Shown in pieces: positions 11,078 to 20,778 of a DNA stretch of 64,000 nt. Under the pieces are notes generated by a model that searched no databases, was not told the DNA's origin, and saw only the letters and a list, made by a program, of their open reading frames with translations. The stretch comes from Serratia marcescens (GTDB lineage: Bacteria > Pseudomonadota > Gammaproteobacteria > Enterobacterales > Enterobacteriaceae). Every line of letters starts with the position of its first letter. Within the stretch, counting starts at the first letter, position 1. A program made the position numbers and the translations under genes. Where the stretch lies: positions 62,001 to 126,000 of the forward strand of contig JADMXW010000011.1 in NCBI GenBank assembly GCA_015548865.1. The letters run 5' to 3'.

Positions 11078-12172
11078 TTAGCCCTCAGGAAATTCCTGAA
11101 TTGTTACCGTCAGCATCATCTCTTGATCGCCACGGCGAATGGCGACTGGCACTGCGGTACCTGGCCGAATTTCAGCCACCTGATCCATGGTTTCAATCAC
11201 GGAGACGGCAGGTTTGTTGTTCATGGTAAGCAGCACGTCGCCTTTTTTCATGCCCCCTTTATCTGCGGGGCCACCGGGTTCGACATTCATCACGATCACG
11301 CCTTGCAACCGTTTATTGCCGTCCAGAGTGCTGTTTGGTGATAACCCTTCCGCCTGTGCACCGTTGATACCGATATAGCCACGAATCACGCGACCATCAC
11401 GAATCAGTTTCCCCATCACCTTGGTTGCCAGCGCTACCGGAATGGCAAAGCCAATGCCTTCCGGTGTTTCTCCATCGCTGCCTTTATCAAAGGTGAGGGT
11501 GTTGATGCCTACCAATTCACCCAGTGTATTAACCAACGCACCGCCTGAATTACCGTGGTTGATAGATGCATCGGTCTGCAGAAAGTTTTGTCGCCCTCCG
11601 AAGCCGGAGCCAGAACCGTCCATTAGGCTCAACCCCACACGACCTGTTGCACTGATAATGCCTTGGGTAACCGTTTGTCCCAGATTGTAAGGGTTACCGA
11701 TAGCCAGTACGACATCACCGATATGCGCAGTGCGTTTCTCGTTTATGGTGATAACGGGCAAATTAGCGGCCTCGACTTTCACTACGGCCAGATCGGTCAA
11801 TTTGTCTGTGCCGATCACGCTTGCCTCATAGACGCGGCCGTCCTGTAACGAGATAACCAACTGTGCGATGTTATTGATCACATGATTATTCGTGAGCACA
11901 TATCCTTTTTCGCTCATGATCACGCCAGAGCCGAGCAGGCGAATATTCAGTTCTCCGTTGTTTTCGTTGTCAGATTCACGACTGTAGACGTTAACGACTG
12001 CTGGCGCAGCGCGGCGAACGGCCTGATTGTAGCTCAACGGCACATCTTCGCTCTGTATACTGTGTGAGGAGGAAAACAGTGCGGTATTTGGCCGTAGCAA
12101 CGGCATGATCGCGAGCAGAATTCCAGCCACGATCACACCAATAATGGCGGAGCGAAAGAGTTTTGCGAGCAT
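11078..12172 (-). CDS. degS: site-1 protease of the sigma-E response, DegS
   Basis: DegS is an inner-membrane-anchored periplasmic serine protease that cuts the anti-sigma factor RseA when its PDZ domain senses unassembled porin C-termini. An N-terminal membrane anchor (about residues 5-25) is followed by the trypsin-like domain with His97 (TNNHVIN), Asp129 (LTDLAV) and Ser211 (GNSGGAL). One PDZ domain occupies about 265-355. The protein has 364 residues against 355 in E. coli. Most of the difference is a Gly/Ser-rich insert DGSGSGFG just before the RQNFLQTDASINHGNSGG active-site segment. The gene follows degQ on the same strand, with an ERIC-like repeat in between. Confidence 0.95.
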   Translation of the reverse strand: MLAKLFRSAIIGVIVAGILLAIMPLLRPNTALFSSSHSIQSEDVPLSYNQAVRRAAPAVVNVYSRESDNENNGELNIRLLGSGVIMSEKGYVLTNNHVINNIAQLVISLQDGRVYEASVIGTDKLTDLAVVKVEAANLPVITINEKRTAHIGDVVLAIGNPYNLGQTVTQGIISATGRVGLSLMDGSGSGFGGRQNFLQTDASINHGNSGGALVNTLGELVGINTLTFDKGSDGETPEGIGFAIPVALATKVMGKLIRDGRVIRGYIGINGAQAEGLSPNSTLDGNKRLQGVIVMNVEPGGPADKGGMKKGDVLLTMNNKPAVSVIETMDQVAEIRPGTAVPVAIRRGDQEMMLTVTIQEFPEG

Positions 12173-12263
12173 AAAACGTACAGGGAAATGGATAGGTAGA
12201 CGGAGGATAACATGAGTTTACCGAACACAGCATGTATCGTGTCTTATTTTATGGTATTGAGAA

Positions 12264-12487
12264 TATACCCACCATACCTCATGTTGCAGAAGTGTTGGCT
12301 AAGCTCATTTGTGCTTACCTTTCACGAGGTCACCGCAAGCGGCGTTCACATCAGCTTCCGGCAGAGTTGTCGCCCGAATCACTTAATTGAATAAGTGATT
12401 CGGAATTAATGAATCTCATCCTTGAGATTCCCACTCGGACCAGCGCAAGCGCAGTTCAAACGTTACCGTTTGAACTGCCAGGGTATA
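12264..12487. repeat. degenerate ERIC-type palindrome with extra hairpins, degQ-degS spacer
   Basis: The 321-bp spacer between degQ and degS is filled by an element whose left end (TATACCCACCATAC...GTTGCAGAAGTGTTGGCT) matches the start of the intact ERIC element at 14088. Its right end is GGGTATA. The centre has diverged and contains three further perfect or near-perfect hairpins: about 12373-12403 (CGAATCACTTA arms), 12413-12432 (GAATCTCA arms) and 12452-12478 (CAGTTCAAACG arms). It would be transcribed as part of any degQ-degS message. Confidence 0.7.
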
Positions 12488-12493
12488 TGTCGT

Positions 12494-13864
12494 TTATCGC
12501 AGCAACAGATAAATTGTTTCATCACCGCGTACAACGTTCAGCGCCAGCACGCTGGGTTTGCTTTCCAGAATTTTGCGCAACTGAGTGATGTTTTCCACCC
12601 GCTCACGGTTAACGCCGATAATGATATCGCCCTTCTGTAAGCCCACTTGTGCTGCAGGGGTGTCTTTCGCGACCTCTTCGATTTGTACCCCTTTGCTGCC
12701 GTCCTTCGCTTGACCATTGGCAAGCGATGCACCTTGCAAGGCAGGAGAAAGACTCTCGGCGCTGGTGGCGGCAGAGGTATTGTTATCGAGAACCACAGAA
12801 AGCTCCAGTGGTTTGCCTTCACGCAGCAGGCCAATCTTCACTGTTTTACCTGGCGCTGTGGTGCCGATTTTGGCACGCAGCTCAGCAAAACTGTTGATGG
12901 GTTTGCCCTCCAGAGAGGTCAGCACATCACCGGCTTTGATCCCCGCCTTAGCAGCAGCGGATTTCGGCAACACTTCGCTGACAAAGGCGCCGCGTTGCGC
13001 TTCCACCTTGAACGCTTTCGCCATGTCGGCGGTCATTTCGCTGCCTTTGATACCTAGCAGGCCACGTTTCACTTCACCGAATTCGATAAGCTGTTGCGCC
13101 AGGTTTTGCGCCATGTTGCTGGGAATAGCAAAACCGATACCGATGTTGCCGCCGCCAGGTGCCAGGATCGCCGTATTAATCCCGATCAGTTCGCCTTTAA
13201 GGTTCACCAGCGCACCACCGGAGTTACCCCGGTTGATGGAGGCATCCGTCTGGATAAAGTTTTCTAACCCTTCCAGATTCAGGCCACTGCGACCCAACGC
13301 AGAAATGATACCGGACGTGGCCGTTTGGCCGAGGCCGAACGGGTTACCGACAGCAACGGCGAAGTCCCCTACGCGAAGTTGGTCAGAATCAGCCATTTTA
13401 ACTTCTTGCAGGTTCTTGGCGTCATTCAATTGCAGCAGTGCGATGTCACTCTGCTCATCACGACCGATCAGTTTAGCCTCATATTCCCGGCCATCATTCA
13501 ACTGCACGCGAATTTTGTCTGCGTTGTTGATGACGTGATTGTTGGTCAGGACATACCCTTTGGCGGCATCGATAATCACACCGGAACCCAGGCCTTCAAA
13601 GGGCCGGGTGTTTTGCTTGCCCGAAGGCGCATTCGGGCCAAAGAAGAATTTAAATTCTTCCGGTACGCGTTGACGCTGCGTTTGCGTACCTTCCACATGC
13701 ACACTGACCACCGCAGGCAGCACCTTTTCCAACATCGGCGCCAGACTGGGTAACTGTTGACCCTCCACTACGGCGGGCAGGGCAGCTTGCGCTGCAGGAA
13801 GCGATGACAATGCCAGACTCATGCTTACTGCCAGTGCGCTGAATAATAATGATTTTTTCTTCAT
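12494..13864 (-). CDS. degQ: periplasmic serine endoprotease DegQ
   Basis: DegQ is a periplasmic HtrA-family protease and chaperone for unfolded envelope proteins. The 456-residue product has a signal peptide (about 1-27, ending PAAQA), a protease domain with TNNHVIN, SDIALL and GNSGGALVN as His-Asp-Ser segments, and two PDZ domains (about 260-350 and 375-450). DegP would have a longer LA loop, and its gene lies elsewhere in relatives. The position upstream of degS and next to zapG supports degQ. A 359-bp spacer with an ERIC element separates it from zapG. Confidence 0.95.
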   Translation of the reverse strand: MKKKSLLFSALAVSMSLALSSLPAAQAALPAVVEGQQLPSLAPMLEKVLPAVVSVHVEGTQTQRQRVPEEFKFFFGPNAPSGKQNTRPFEGLGSGVIIDAAKGYVLTNNHVINNADKIRVQLNDGREYEAKLIGRDEQSDIALLQLNDAKNLQEVKMADSDQLRVGDFAVAVGNPFGLGQTATSGIISALGRSGLNLEGLENFIQTDASINRGNSGGALVNLKGELIGINTAILAPGGGNIGIGFAIPSNMAQNLAQQLIEFGEVKRGLLGIKGSEMTADMAKAFKVEAQRGAFVSEVLPKSAAAKAGIKAGDVLTSLEGKPINSFAELRAKIGTTAPGKTVKIGLLREGKPLELSVVLDNNTSAATSAESLSPALQGASLANGQAKDGSKGVQIEEVAKDTPAAQVGLQKGDIIIGVNRERVENITQLRKILESKPSVLALNVVRGDETIYLLLR

Positions 13865-14087
13865 TTGAAGTTATCTCTCACAACCTGCGAACCATCGACA
13901 GAATGTCAATTATGAATAAAATGATGATATATAAACTTAAACGACTGGTGAAGAGTCGACCAGCGAATAACGTGTAAAGTTCACTGTTCTTTCGTCAATA
14001 GACTTTAACTATCGTCAATGTTGTTCAGGGAAGGGAAAAATCAAGGTTGTAACGCGCGTGAAGGTTATGGTCCCTCACGCAAGGGGA

Positions 14088-14214
14088 TATACCCGTTATC
14101 CTTCAAGTTGCAGGAGCGTTGGCTTTCCTCGTTCACCCCAGTCACTTACTTGAGTAAGCTCCTGGGGACTCACTGCGTTGCTGCCTTCCTGCAACTCGAA
14201 TGATTTGGGGTATA
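14088..14214. repeat. ERIC (IRU) element, full length
   Basis: A 127-bp imperfect palindrome with ends ATACCC...TTCAAGTTGCAGG and CCTGCAACTCGAA...GGGTATA. The centre contains TTCACCCCAGTCACTTACTT and GTAAGCTCCTGGGGACTCAC, which match the well-known ERIC2 and ERIC1R primer sites. It lies just after the zapG stop (leftward gene), in the degQ-zapG spacer, and would be transcribed as part of the zapG 3' region. Confidence 0.93.
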
Positions 14215-14223
14215 GCAGTGCAA

Positions 14224-14628
14224 TTATTTGCGCAGAGGGCGCTCGCCGCGCAGTAGTCCGGAAGCGCCGTCCGAGTAATCACGTGGCGGCATGTCTACCG
14301 GTGCTTGATCGTTGTCTGCTTCCGCTTCAGTTAATCGGTAACGAAACGGATTTTCTTGCACGGGCAAATCTGGCAGCAGGTTGCTGGAGCTTTTCGCCAT
14401 ATGCTGATAGAGCTGGCGATAATCTTTTGCCATGTTATCCAACAGTTCAGCGCTGCGCGCGAAGTGGCCTACCAGCTCCTGACGATAGGTTTCCAGCTCT
14501 GTTTTGCTCTTTTCCAACTCGCTTTGCAGCGCTTGCTGCTGCCGCAGTGTACGGTTGCCAAAGCGCATGGCAACAGCACCGATGATGATGCCGACAACTA
14601 ATCCTATTAGCGCATACTCCCAAGTCAT
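14224..14628 (-). CDS. zapG: Z-ring-associated protein ZapG (YhcB, DUF1043)
   Basis: ZapG is a small inner-membrane protein linked to cell division and envelope growth. The 134-residue product has one N-terminal membrane segment (MTWEYALIGLVVGIIIGAVA), a coiled coil at about residues 28-75 (QQQALQSELEKSKTELETYR) and a charged disordered tail. E. coli YhcB has 132 residues. It is divergent from zapE, as in E. coli. The ERIC element at 14088 begins about 10 bases past its stop. Confidence 0.93.
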   Translation of the reverse strand: MTWEYALIGLVVGIIIGAVAMRFGNRTLRQQQALQSELEKSKTELETYRQELVGHFARSAELLDNMAKDYRQLYQHMAKSSSNLLPDLPVQENPFRYRLTEAEADNDQAPVDMPPRDYSDGASGLLRGERPLRK

Positions 14629-14863
14629 AAAGACACCTCTTTTGACGTCGTTGTCCCGTAGGGTTTTTTCACTTCATAATAGCCACTATAACCGCTAACG
14701 CCGTCCGAGTGGAGTCCCGAAACGCGACGCTGTAAGGTTATTGGGATCTATTTCAGGTGATATCATGGAAAAATGCGACGATCGCGGAGCGAATCGCCGG
14801 TAACGAGCGATAAAACACGACTAACTTTTTTTCGGAAAATGACGGATGAAGGGAGAAACAGAG

Positions 14864-16015
14864 ATGATACAACCGACGACTCTGCCGCATGCTGGGCCAT
14901 TGGCACACTATCAGCATGCAGTGGCTGTGGGTGAGTATCAGCCTGATGAGGTACAACTGCAAACGGTAACCGCGCTGCAAGACATTTATCAGGCTTTGTT
15001 AGAGCGTGAAGTGACGCAGGTGACTCCCGCATCCGATGGGCGGCTGAGCCGGTGGCGACACTGGTTGGGGCTTGCGGATAAAACGCCTGTGACACCGGTG
15101 CAGGGGCTTTATATGTGGGGTGGTGTCGGGCGTGGCAAAACCTGGCTGATGGATCTGTTTTTCCAGAGTCTGCCTACCGAGCGCAAGCTGCGGTTGCATT
15201 TCCACCGTTTTATGCTGAGGGTTCACGAAGAACTGAACCAGCTACAGGGACAAACAAATCCGTTGGAGCAGGTGGCTGAAGGATTTAAGGCACAGACTGA
15301 CGTGCTTTGTTTTGATGAGTTTTTCGTCACTGATATCACCGATGCCATGCTGCTGGCTGAACTGCTGCGAGCGTTGTTTGCTCGCGGGGTAACATTGGTC
15401 GCCACATCGAACATTCCTCCGGATAACCTCTACCGTAACGGCTTGCAACGCAGTCGTTTCTTGCCTGCCATCGATCTGATCAAGCAGTACTGTGAGGTAC
15501 GTAATGTGGATGCAGGCATCGACTACCGTCTGCGCACGCTCACTCAGGCGCACCTTTACCTGACGCCGTTGTCGCTTGAGACCGAAGCGGCAATGCGCCA
15601 GATGTTCTCTCGCTTGTCTGGCCGGGCATTTGCTGAACCGGGGCCGGTGCTGGAGATCAACCACCGGCCTATGCCGACGCTCAGTGCGGGCGACGGAGTA
15701 CTGGCCGTCGATTTTGCTACGCTGTGTCTGGATGCGCGCAGCCAGAATGACTATATTGCGCTATCGCGTCTTTATCACACGGTTCTGCTGCACAACGTGA
15801 CTGTGATGGGAACCAAAGAGGAGAACGCAGCGCGCCGGTTTCTGGCGCTGGTGGATGAATTTTACGAACGTCGGGTCAAGTTGGTGATCGCAGCGCAAAC
15901 TTCGATGTTCGAGCTTTATCAGGGAGAGCATCTGAAATTCGAATATCAGCGCTGTCTGTCTCGCTTGCAAGAGATGCAAAGTGAAGAGTACTTGAGCCAG
16001 CCTCATCTTGCCTGA
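14864..16015 (+). CDS. zapE: cell division ATPase ZapE
   Basis: ZapE (YhcM) is an AFG1-type P-loop ATPase that associates with the Z ring during constriction. Walker A is GGVGRGKTWLMD, Walker B is DVLCFDEFFVTD, and the sensor region is LVATSNIPPDNLY. The ATG at 14864 is chosen because GGGAGA stands about 7 bases upstream, giving 383 residues against 375 in E. coli. It is divergent from zapG and upstream of rplM-rpsI. Confidence 0.95.
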   Translation: MIQPTTLPHAGPLAHYQHAVAVGEYQPDEVQLQTVTALQDIYQALLEREVTQVTPASDGRLSRWRHWLGLADKTPVTPVQGLYMWGGVGRGKTWLMDLFFQSLPTERKLRLHFHRFMLRVHEELNQLQGQTNPLEQVAEGFKAQTDVLCFDEFFVTDITDAMLLAELLRALFARGVTLVATSNIPPDNLYRNGLQRSRFLPAIDLIKQYCEVRNVDAGIDYRLRTLTQAHLYLTPLSLETEAAMRQMFSRLSGRAFAEPGPVLEINHRPMPTLSAGDGVLAVDFATLCLDARSQNDYIALSRLYHTVLLHNVTVMGTKEENAARRFLALVDEFYERRVKLVIAAQTSMFELYQGEHLKFEYQRCLSRLQEMQSEEYLSQPHLA

Positions 16016-16257
16016 GCCCACCCCACATGAACATCTGGGACGTAATTTATTGCGGTCCAGATGAAAAAGGGTCGATCTTTGTTATCGACTTCTCTATAAT
16101 CTTGCGACCCCACGTTACAACAACGTTTTTTTCCCGAAACGTTAATCGCGCCGGCATGGCTATTCGAAGGGGTAGGTTTGCTGGACTAGATGCCGTGTGA
16201 ACCTCGACACTTTATTTCTGAATTTATTGAAGCGTTTGGGTGTTCACCAACGTGTAA

Positions 16258-16707
<450 letters not shown>

Positions 16708-16719
16708 TCGGGATTATAG

Positions 16720-17115
<396 letters not shown>

Positions 17116-17150
17116 TTTCTGGCGTTTATCGCTGCAAATCAACGCAAAAA

Positions 17151-17178
17151 AACCCGGTGCAAACGCCGGGTTTTTTTT
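17151..17178 (+). terminator. intrinsic terminator after rpsI
   Basis: AACCCGG and CCGGGTT arms flank a short loop and are followed by eight T residues, 35 bases after the rpsI stop. It separates the ribosomal operon from sspAB. The rest of the 356-bp spacer up to 17471 holds the sspA leader; no promoter was fixed. Confidence 0.93.
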
Positions 17179-17471
17179 GTCCTTTTTACATGTAAAGCGT
17201 GTCGTTCTTCGCGTATTTTGCCCTTTTAGATGAAAAAATACTCTTCTTTTTCTTAGGGTTAGTAATGAATTCGCGCTTCTTTCCCCACAGAACGCACAAA
17301 ATCTGATAAACTATTTGCCGATTTTGTGCCTGTATGCCAGCCGGTAATTTTCCCGAATGTTGATGCCGTCAGACGTTTTTCTTGTGGACATTCACGTACA
17401 GTGAGTCCGGGCTATGCAGGATAGCGCCGTTTAGTTATTAGTCGTATTTCTCGATAAACTTGGAGGTTTTC

Positions 17472-18113
17472 ATGGCTGTCGCTGCCAACAAACGTTCGGT
17501 GATGACGCTGTTTTCTGGTCCGTCCGACATTTTTAGCCATCAGGTTCGCATTGTTTTGGCGGAAAAGGGCGTGAGTGTCGAGATTGAGCAGGTGGATATG
17601 GATAACCTGCCGCAGGATCTTATTGACCTCAACCCGTACGGTTCTGTTCCGACGTTGGTCGACCGTGAACTGACGCTTTATGAGTCTCGCATCATCATGG
17701 AATATCTGGATGAGCGTTTCCCTCATCCTCCGTTAATGCCGGTTTATCCGGTTGCACGCGGCACCAGCCGCCTGATGATGCATCGTATCGAATCTGATTG
17801 GTATTCCCTCCTGAAAAAAATCATGCAGGGGAATGCACAGGAAGCTGATGCTGCCCGTAAGCAACTGCGCGAAGAGTTGTTGGCCGTTGCCCCTGTGTTC
17901 AATGAAGCGCCTTATTTCATGAGCGAAGAGTTCAGCTTGGTCGATTGCTACCTGGCACCGCTGCTGTGGCGCTTGCCGCTTCTGGGCATCGAGTTGACTG
18001 GCGCAGGTGCGAAAGAGCTGAAAGGTTATATGACGCGTGTCTTCGAACGTGATGCATTTTTGGCATCCTTGACCGAAGCTGAGCGTGAAATCCGTTTGCA
18101 CACCCGAGGTTAA
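17472..18113 (+). CDS. sspA: stringent starvation protein A
   Basis: SspA is a glutathione-S-transferase-fold protein that binds RNA polymerase and supports stationary-phase and stress gene expression. The ATG at 17472 has GGAGG 6 bases upstream, giving 213 residues against 212 in E. coli. The thioredoxin-like N-domain (SDIFSHQVRIVLAEKGV, then NPYGSVPTLVDRELTLYES) precedes an all-helical C-domain. sspB starts 6 bases after its stop. Confidence 0.98.
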   Translation: MAVAANKRSVMTLFSGPSDIFSHQVRIVLAEKGVSVEIEQVDMDNLPQDLIDLNPYGSVPTLVDRELTLYESRIIMEYLDERFPHPPLMPVYPVARGTSRLMMHRIESDWYSLLKKIMQGNAQEADAARKQLREELLAVAPVFNEAPYFMSEEFSLVDCYLAPLLWRLPLLGIELTGAGAKELKGYMTRVFERDAFLASLTEAEREIRLHTRG

Positions 18114-18119
18114 ATCAGT

Positions 18120-18617
18120 ATGGCGTTGTCTCAACTGTCTCCGCGCCGTCCGTATCTATTGCGGGCTTTTTATGATTGGCTGCTGGATAATCAACTCACG
18201 CCGCATTTGGTGGTTGATGTATCGCTGCCGGGCGTGATGGTGCCAATGGAGTTCGCCCGTGACGGGCAGATAGTGCTCAACATCGCGCAGCGTGCTGTGG
18301 GTGGCCTGGAGTTGGCAGATGACAGTGTGCGTTTCAATGCTCGCTTTGGTGGTGTGCCGCGTCAGGTCTATGTCCCCATGGCTGCGGTACTGGCCATTTA
18401 TGCTCGTGAGAATGGCGCTGGCACGATGTTTGAGCCGGAGCCCGCCTATGAGCTGGATAACCTCACAGATGTGCAGGGAGAGGCATTAACACCCGGTGTG
18501 GTGATGTCGGTTGTGGATAATGAGCAGCAAGATAACGTTACAGACGCTAATCCACCTGATGACGATCCGCCACCGACCCCGCGCGGTGGGCGGCCATCGC
18601 TGCGAGTGGTGAAATAA
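18120..18617 (+). CDS. sspB: ClpXP adaptor protein SspB
   Basis: SspB delivers ssrA-tagged proteins and the RseA fragment to ClpXP. The folded substrate-binding domain covers about residues 1-115. An acidic linker rich in Asp and Pro follows, and the protein ends in GGRPSLRVVK, the ClpX-binding motif. The 165 residues equal E. coli. It is cotranscribed with sspA and followed by a terminator. Confidence 0.98.
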   Translation: MALSQLSPRRPYLLRAFYDWLLDNQLTPHLVVDVSLPGVMVPMEFARDGQIVLNIAQRAVGGLELADDSVRFNARFGGVPRQVYVPMAAVLAIYARENGAGTMFEPEPAYELDNLTDVQGEALTPGVVMSVVDNEQQDNVTDANPPDDDPPPTPRGGRPSLRVVK

Positions 18618-18630
18618 CCGCATTCACAAG

Positions 18631-18663
18631 AAAAGGGGCAACCGCCGGTTATGCCCCTTTTTT
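18631..18663 (+). terminator. intrinsic terminator after sspAB
   Basis: GGGGCA and TGCCCC arms, with an inner ACC/GGT pairing, are followed by a run of T residues, about 20 bases after the sspB stop. Confidence 0.9.
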
Positions 18664-18719
18664 ATGGCAAAATATTTATAGAAAGCTAAGGATAACAACC
18701 GATTACGGCAGGGGGAATG

Positions 18720-19136
18720 ATGAACACGACCAAAGGCCAGTGTTTATGCGGTGCTGTGACTGTCGAAGTGCCAGAAACGTGCGTGCATGATGTCAGCGTA
18801 TGCCATTGCAATATGTGTCGCCAATGGGGCGGTGGGCCGCTTTTGGCGGTAGAGTGTAAGCAAGGTGTGGTGATGAGTGGGAAAGAGAACATCACGCATT
18901 ATCGCTCGTCAGAATGGGCTGAACGAACATTCTGCCGAATCTGTGGTACCCATCTCTATTACCTGCTGCTGGAAACGCAAACGTATGAGCTGTCTGCGGG
19001 GATATTCCCAGACGATCGCAAACGGTTGGTGAGCCAGATCTATATCGAAAGCAAACCGGACTTTTATGATTTTGTCCAACAAACTCCCATGCTGACAGAA
19101 CAGGACATCCTCGATCAGTTCAATAGCAGCAACTGA
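18720..19136 (+). CDS. GFA-family (glutathione-dependent formaldehyde-activating) protein
   Basis: A 138-residue zinc-binding protein of the GFA/CENP-V family. Cysteine pairs characteristic of the family are present: CLCGAV near the start, CHCNMC about 28 residues later, and CRICGTHL near residue 80. Members are described as glutathione-formaldehyde adduct enzymes, but most are uncharacterised and no substrate can be inferred here. The ATG at 18720 was preferred to the adjacent one at 18717 because the AGGGGGA ribosome site is then correctly spaced. It is a single gene, convergent with gltD, and is not part of the E. coli synteny block. Confidence 0.85.
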   Translation: MNTTKGQCLCGAVTVEVPETCVHDVSVCHCNMCRQWGGGPLLAVECKQGVVMSGKENITHYRSSEWAERTFCRICGTHLYYLLLETQTYELSAGIFPDDRKRLVSQIYIESKPDFYDFVQQTPMLTEQDILDQFNSSN

Positions 19137-19159
19137 ACTACCCGCATCGAGCGTACAAG

Positions 19160-19330
19160 AAAAAGGCGGCTTACGCCGCCTCAGACTGATGATAAAGCCC
19201 GCAATTAGGCGAAGTGCGGCGATGGGGTCGTAGCGGCGTAAGCCGCCGGAGCGCCCCTCGTCGTGATTTGCCGGGAAACACGGGCATGCCTAAAAGGGTT
19301 TGTCAGCGCGCTCAGGCGGCTTGCGCCGCC
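19160..19330 (-). repeat. structured dispersed repeat, copy A, bracketed by two copies of the gltD terminator hairpin
   Basis: This element fills the gap between gltD and the convergent GFA gene. Read in the direction of gltD, it has a GGCGGC/GCCGCC hairpin (19315-19330), about 130 bases of element, then the same hairpin again (19165-19180) followed by five T. The 64 bases at 19205-19268 are identical to copy B at 49232-49295. The core folds into one nested helix (plus-strand positions): 19208-19213 with 19267-19272, 19217-19222 with 19258-19263, 19224-19227 with 19254-19257, and GCGGC 19233-19237 with GCCGC 19242-19246 around a four-base loop. No reading frame is apparent. It could be a mobile palindrome, a structured RNA released from gltBD mRNA, or a compound terminator. 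Confidence 0.75.
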
Positions 19331-19350
19331 TTGATAGATAGCGTTGCCGA

Positions 19351-20778
<1,428 letters not shown>

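Noticed and set aside
12717-13538. 273-codon plus-strand frame
   Set aside because: Antisense to degQ, with proline- and serine-rich, unstructured translation and no start signals.
14764-14802. 12-codon ATG-to-stop frame upstream of zapE
   Set aside because: No ribosome site and no regulatory residue pattern; expected by chance.
19205-19268. Repeat core as an integron attC site or a tRNA-like element
   Set aside because: It lacks the attC core-site ends, and no cloverleaf or T-loop sequence can be drawn.
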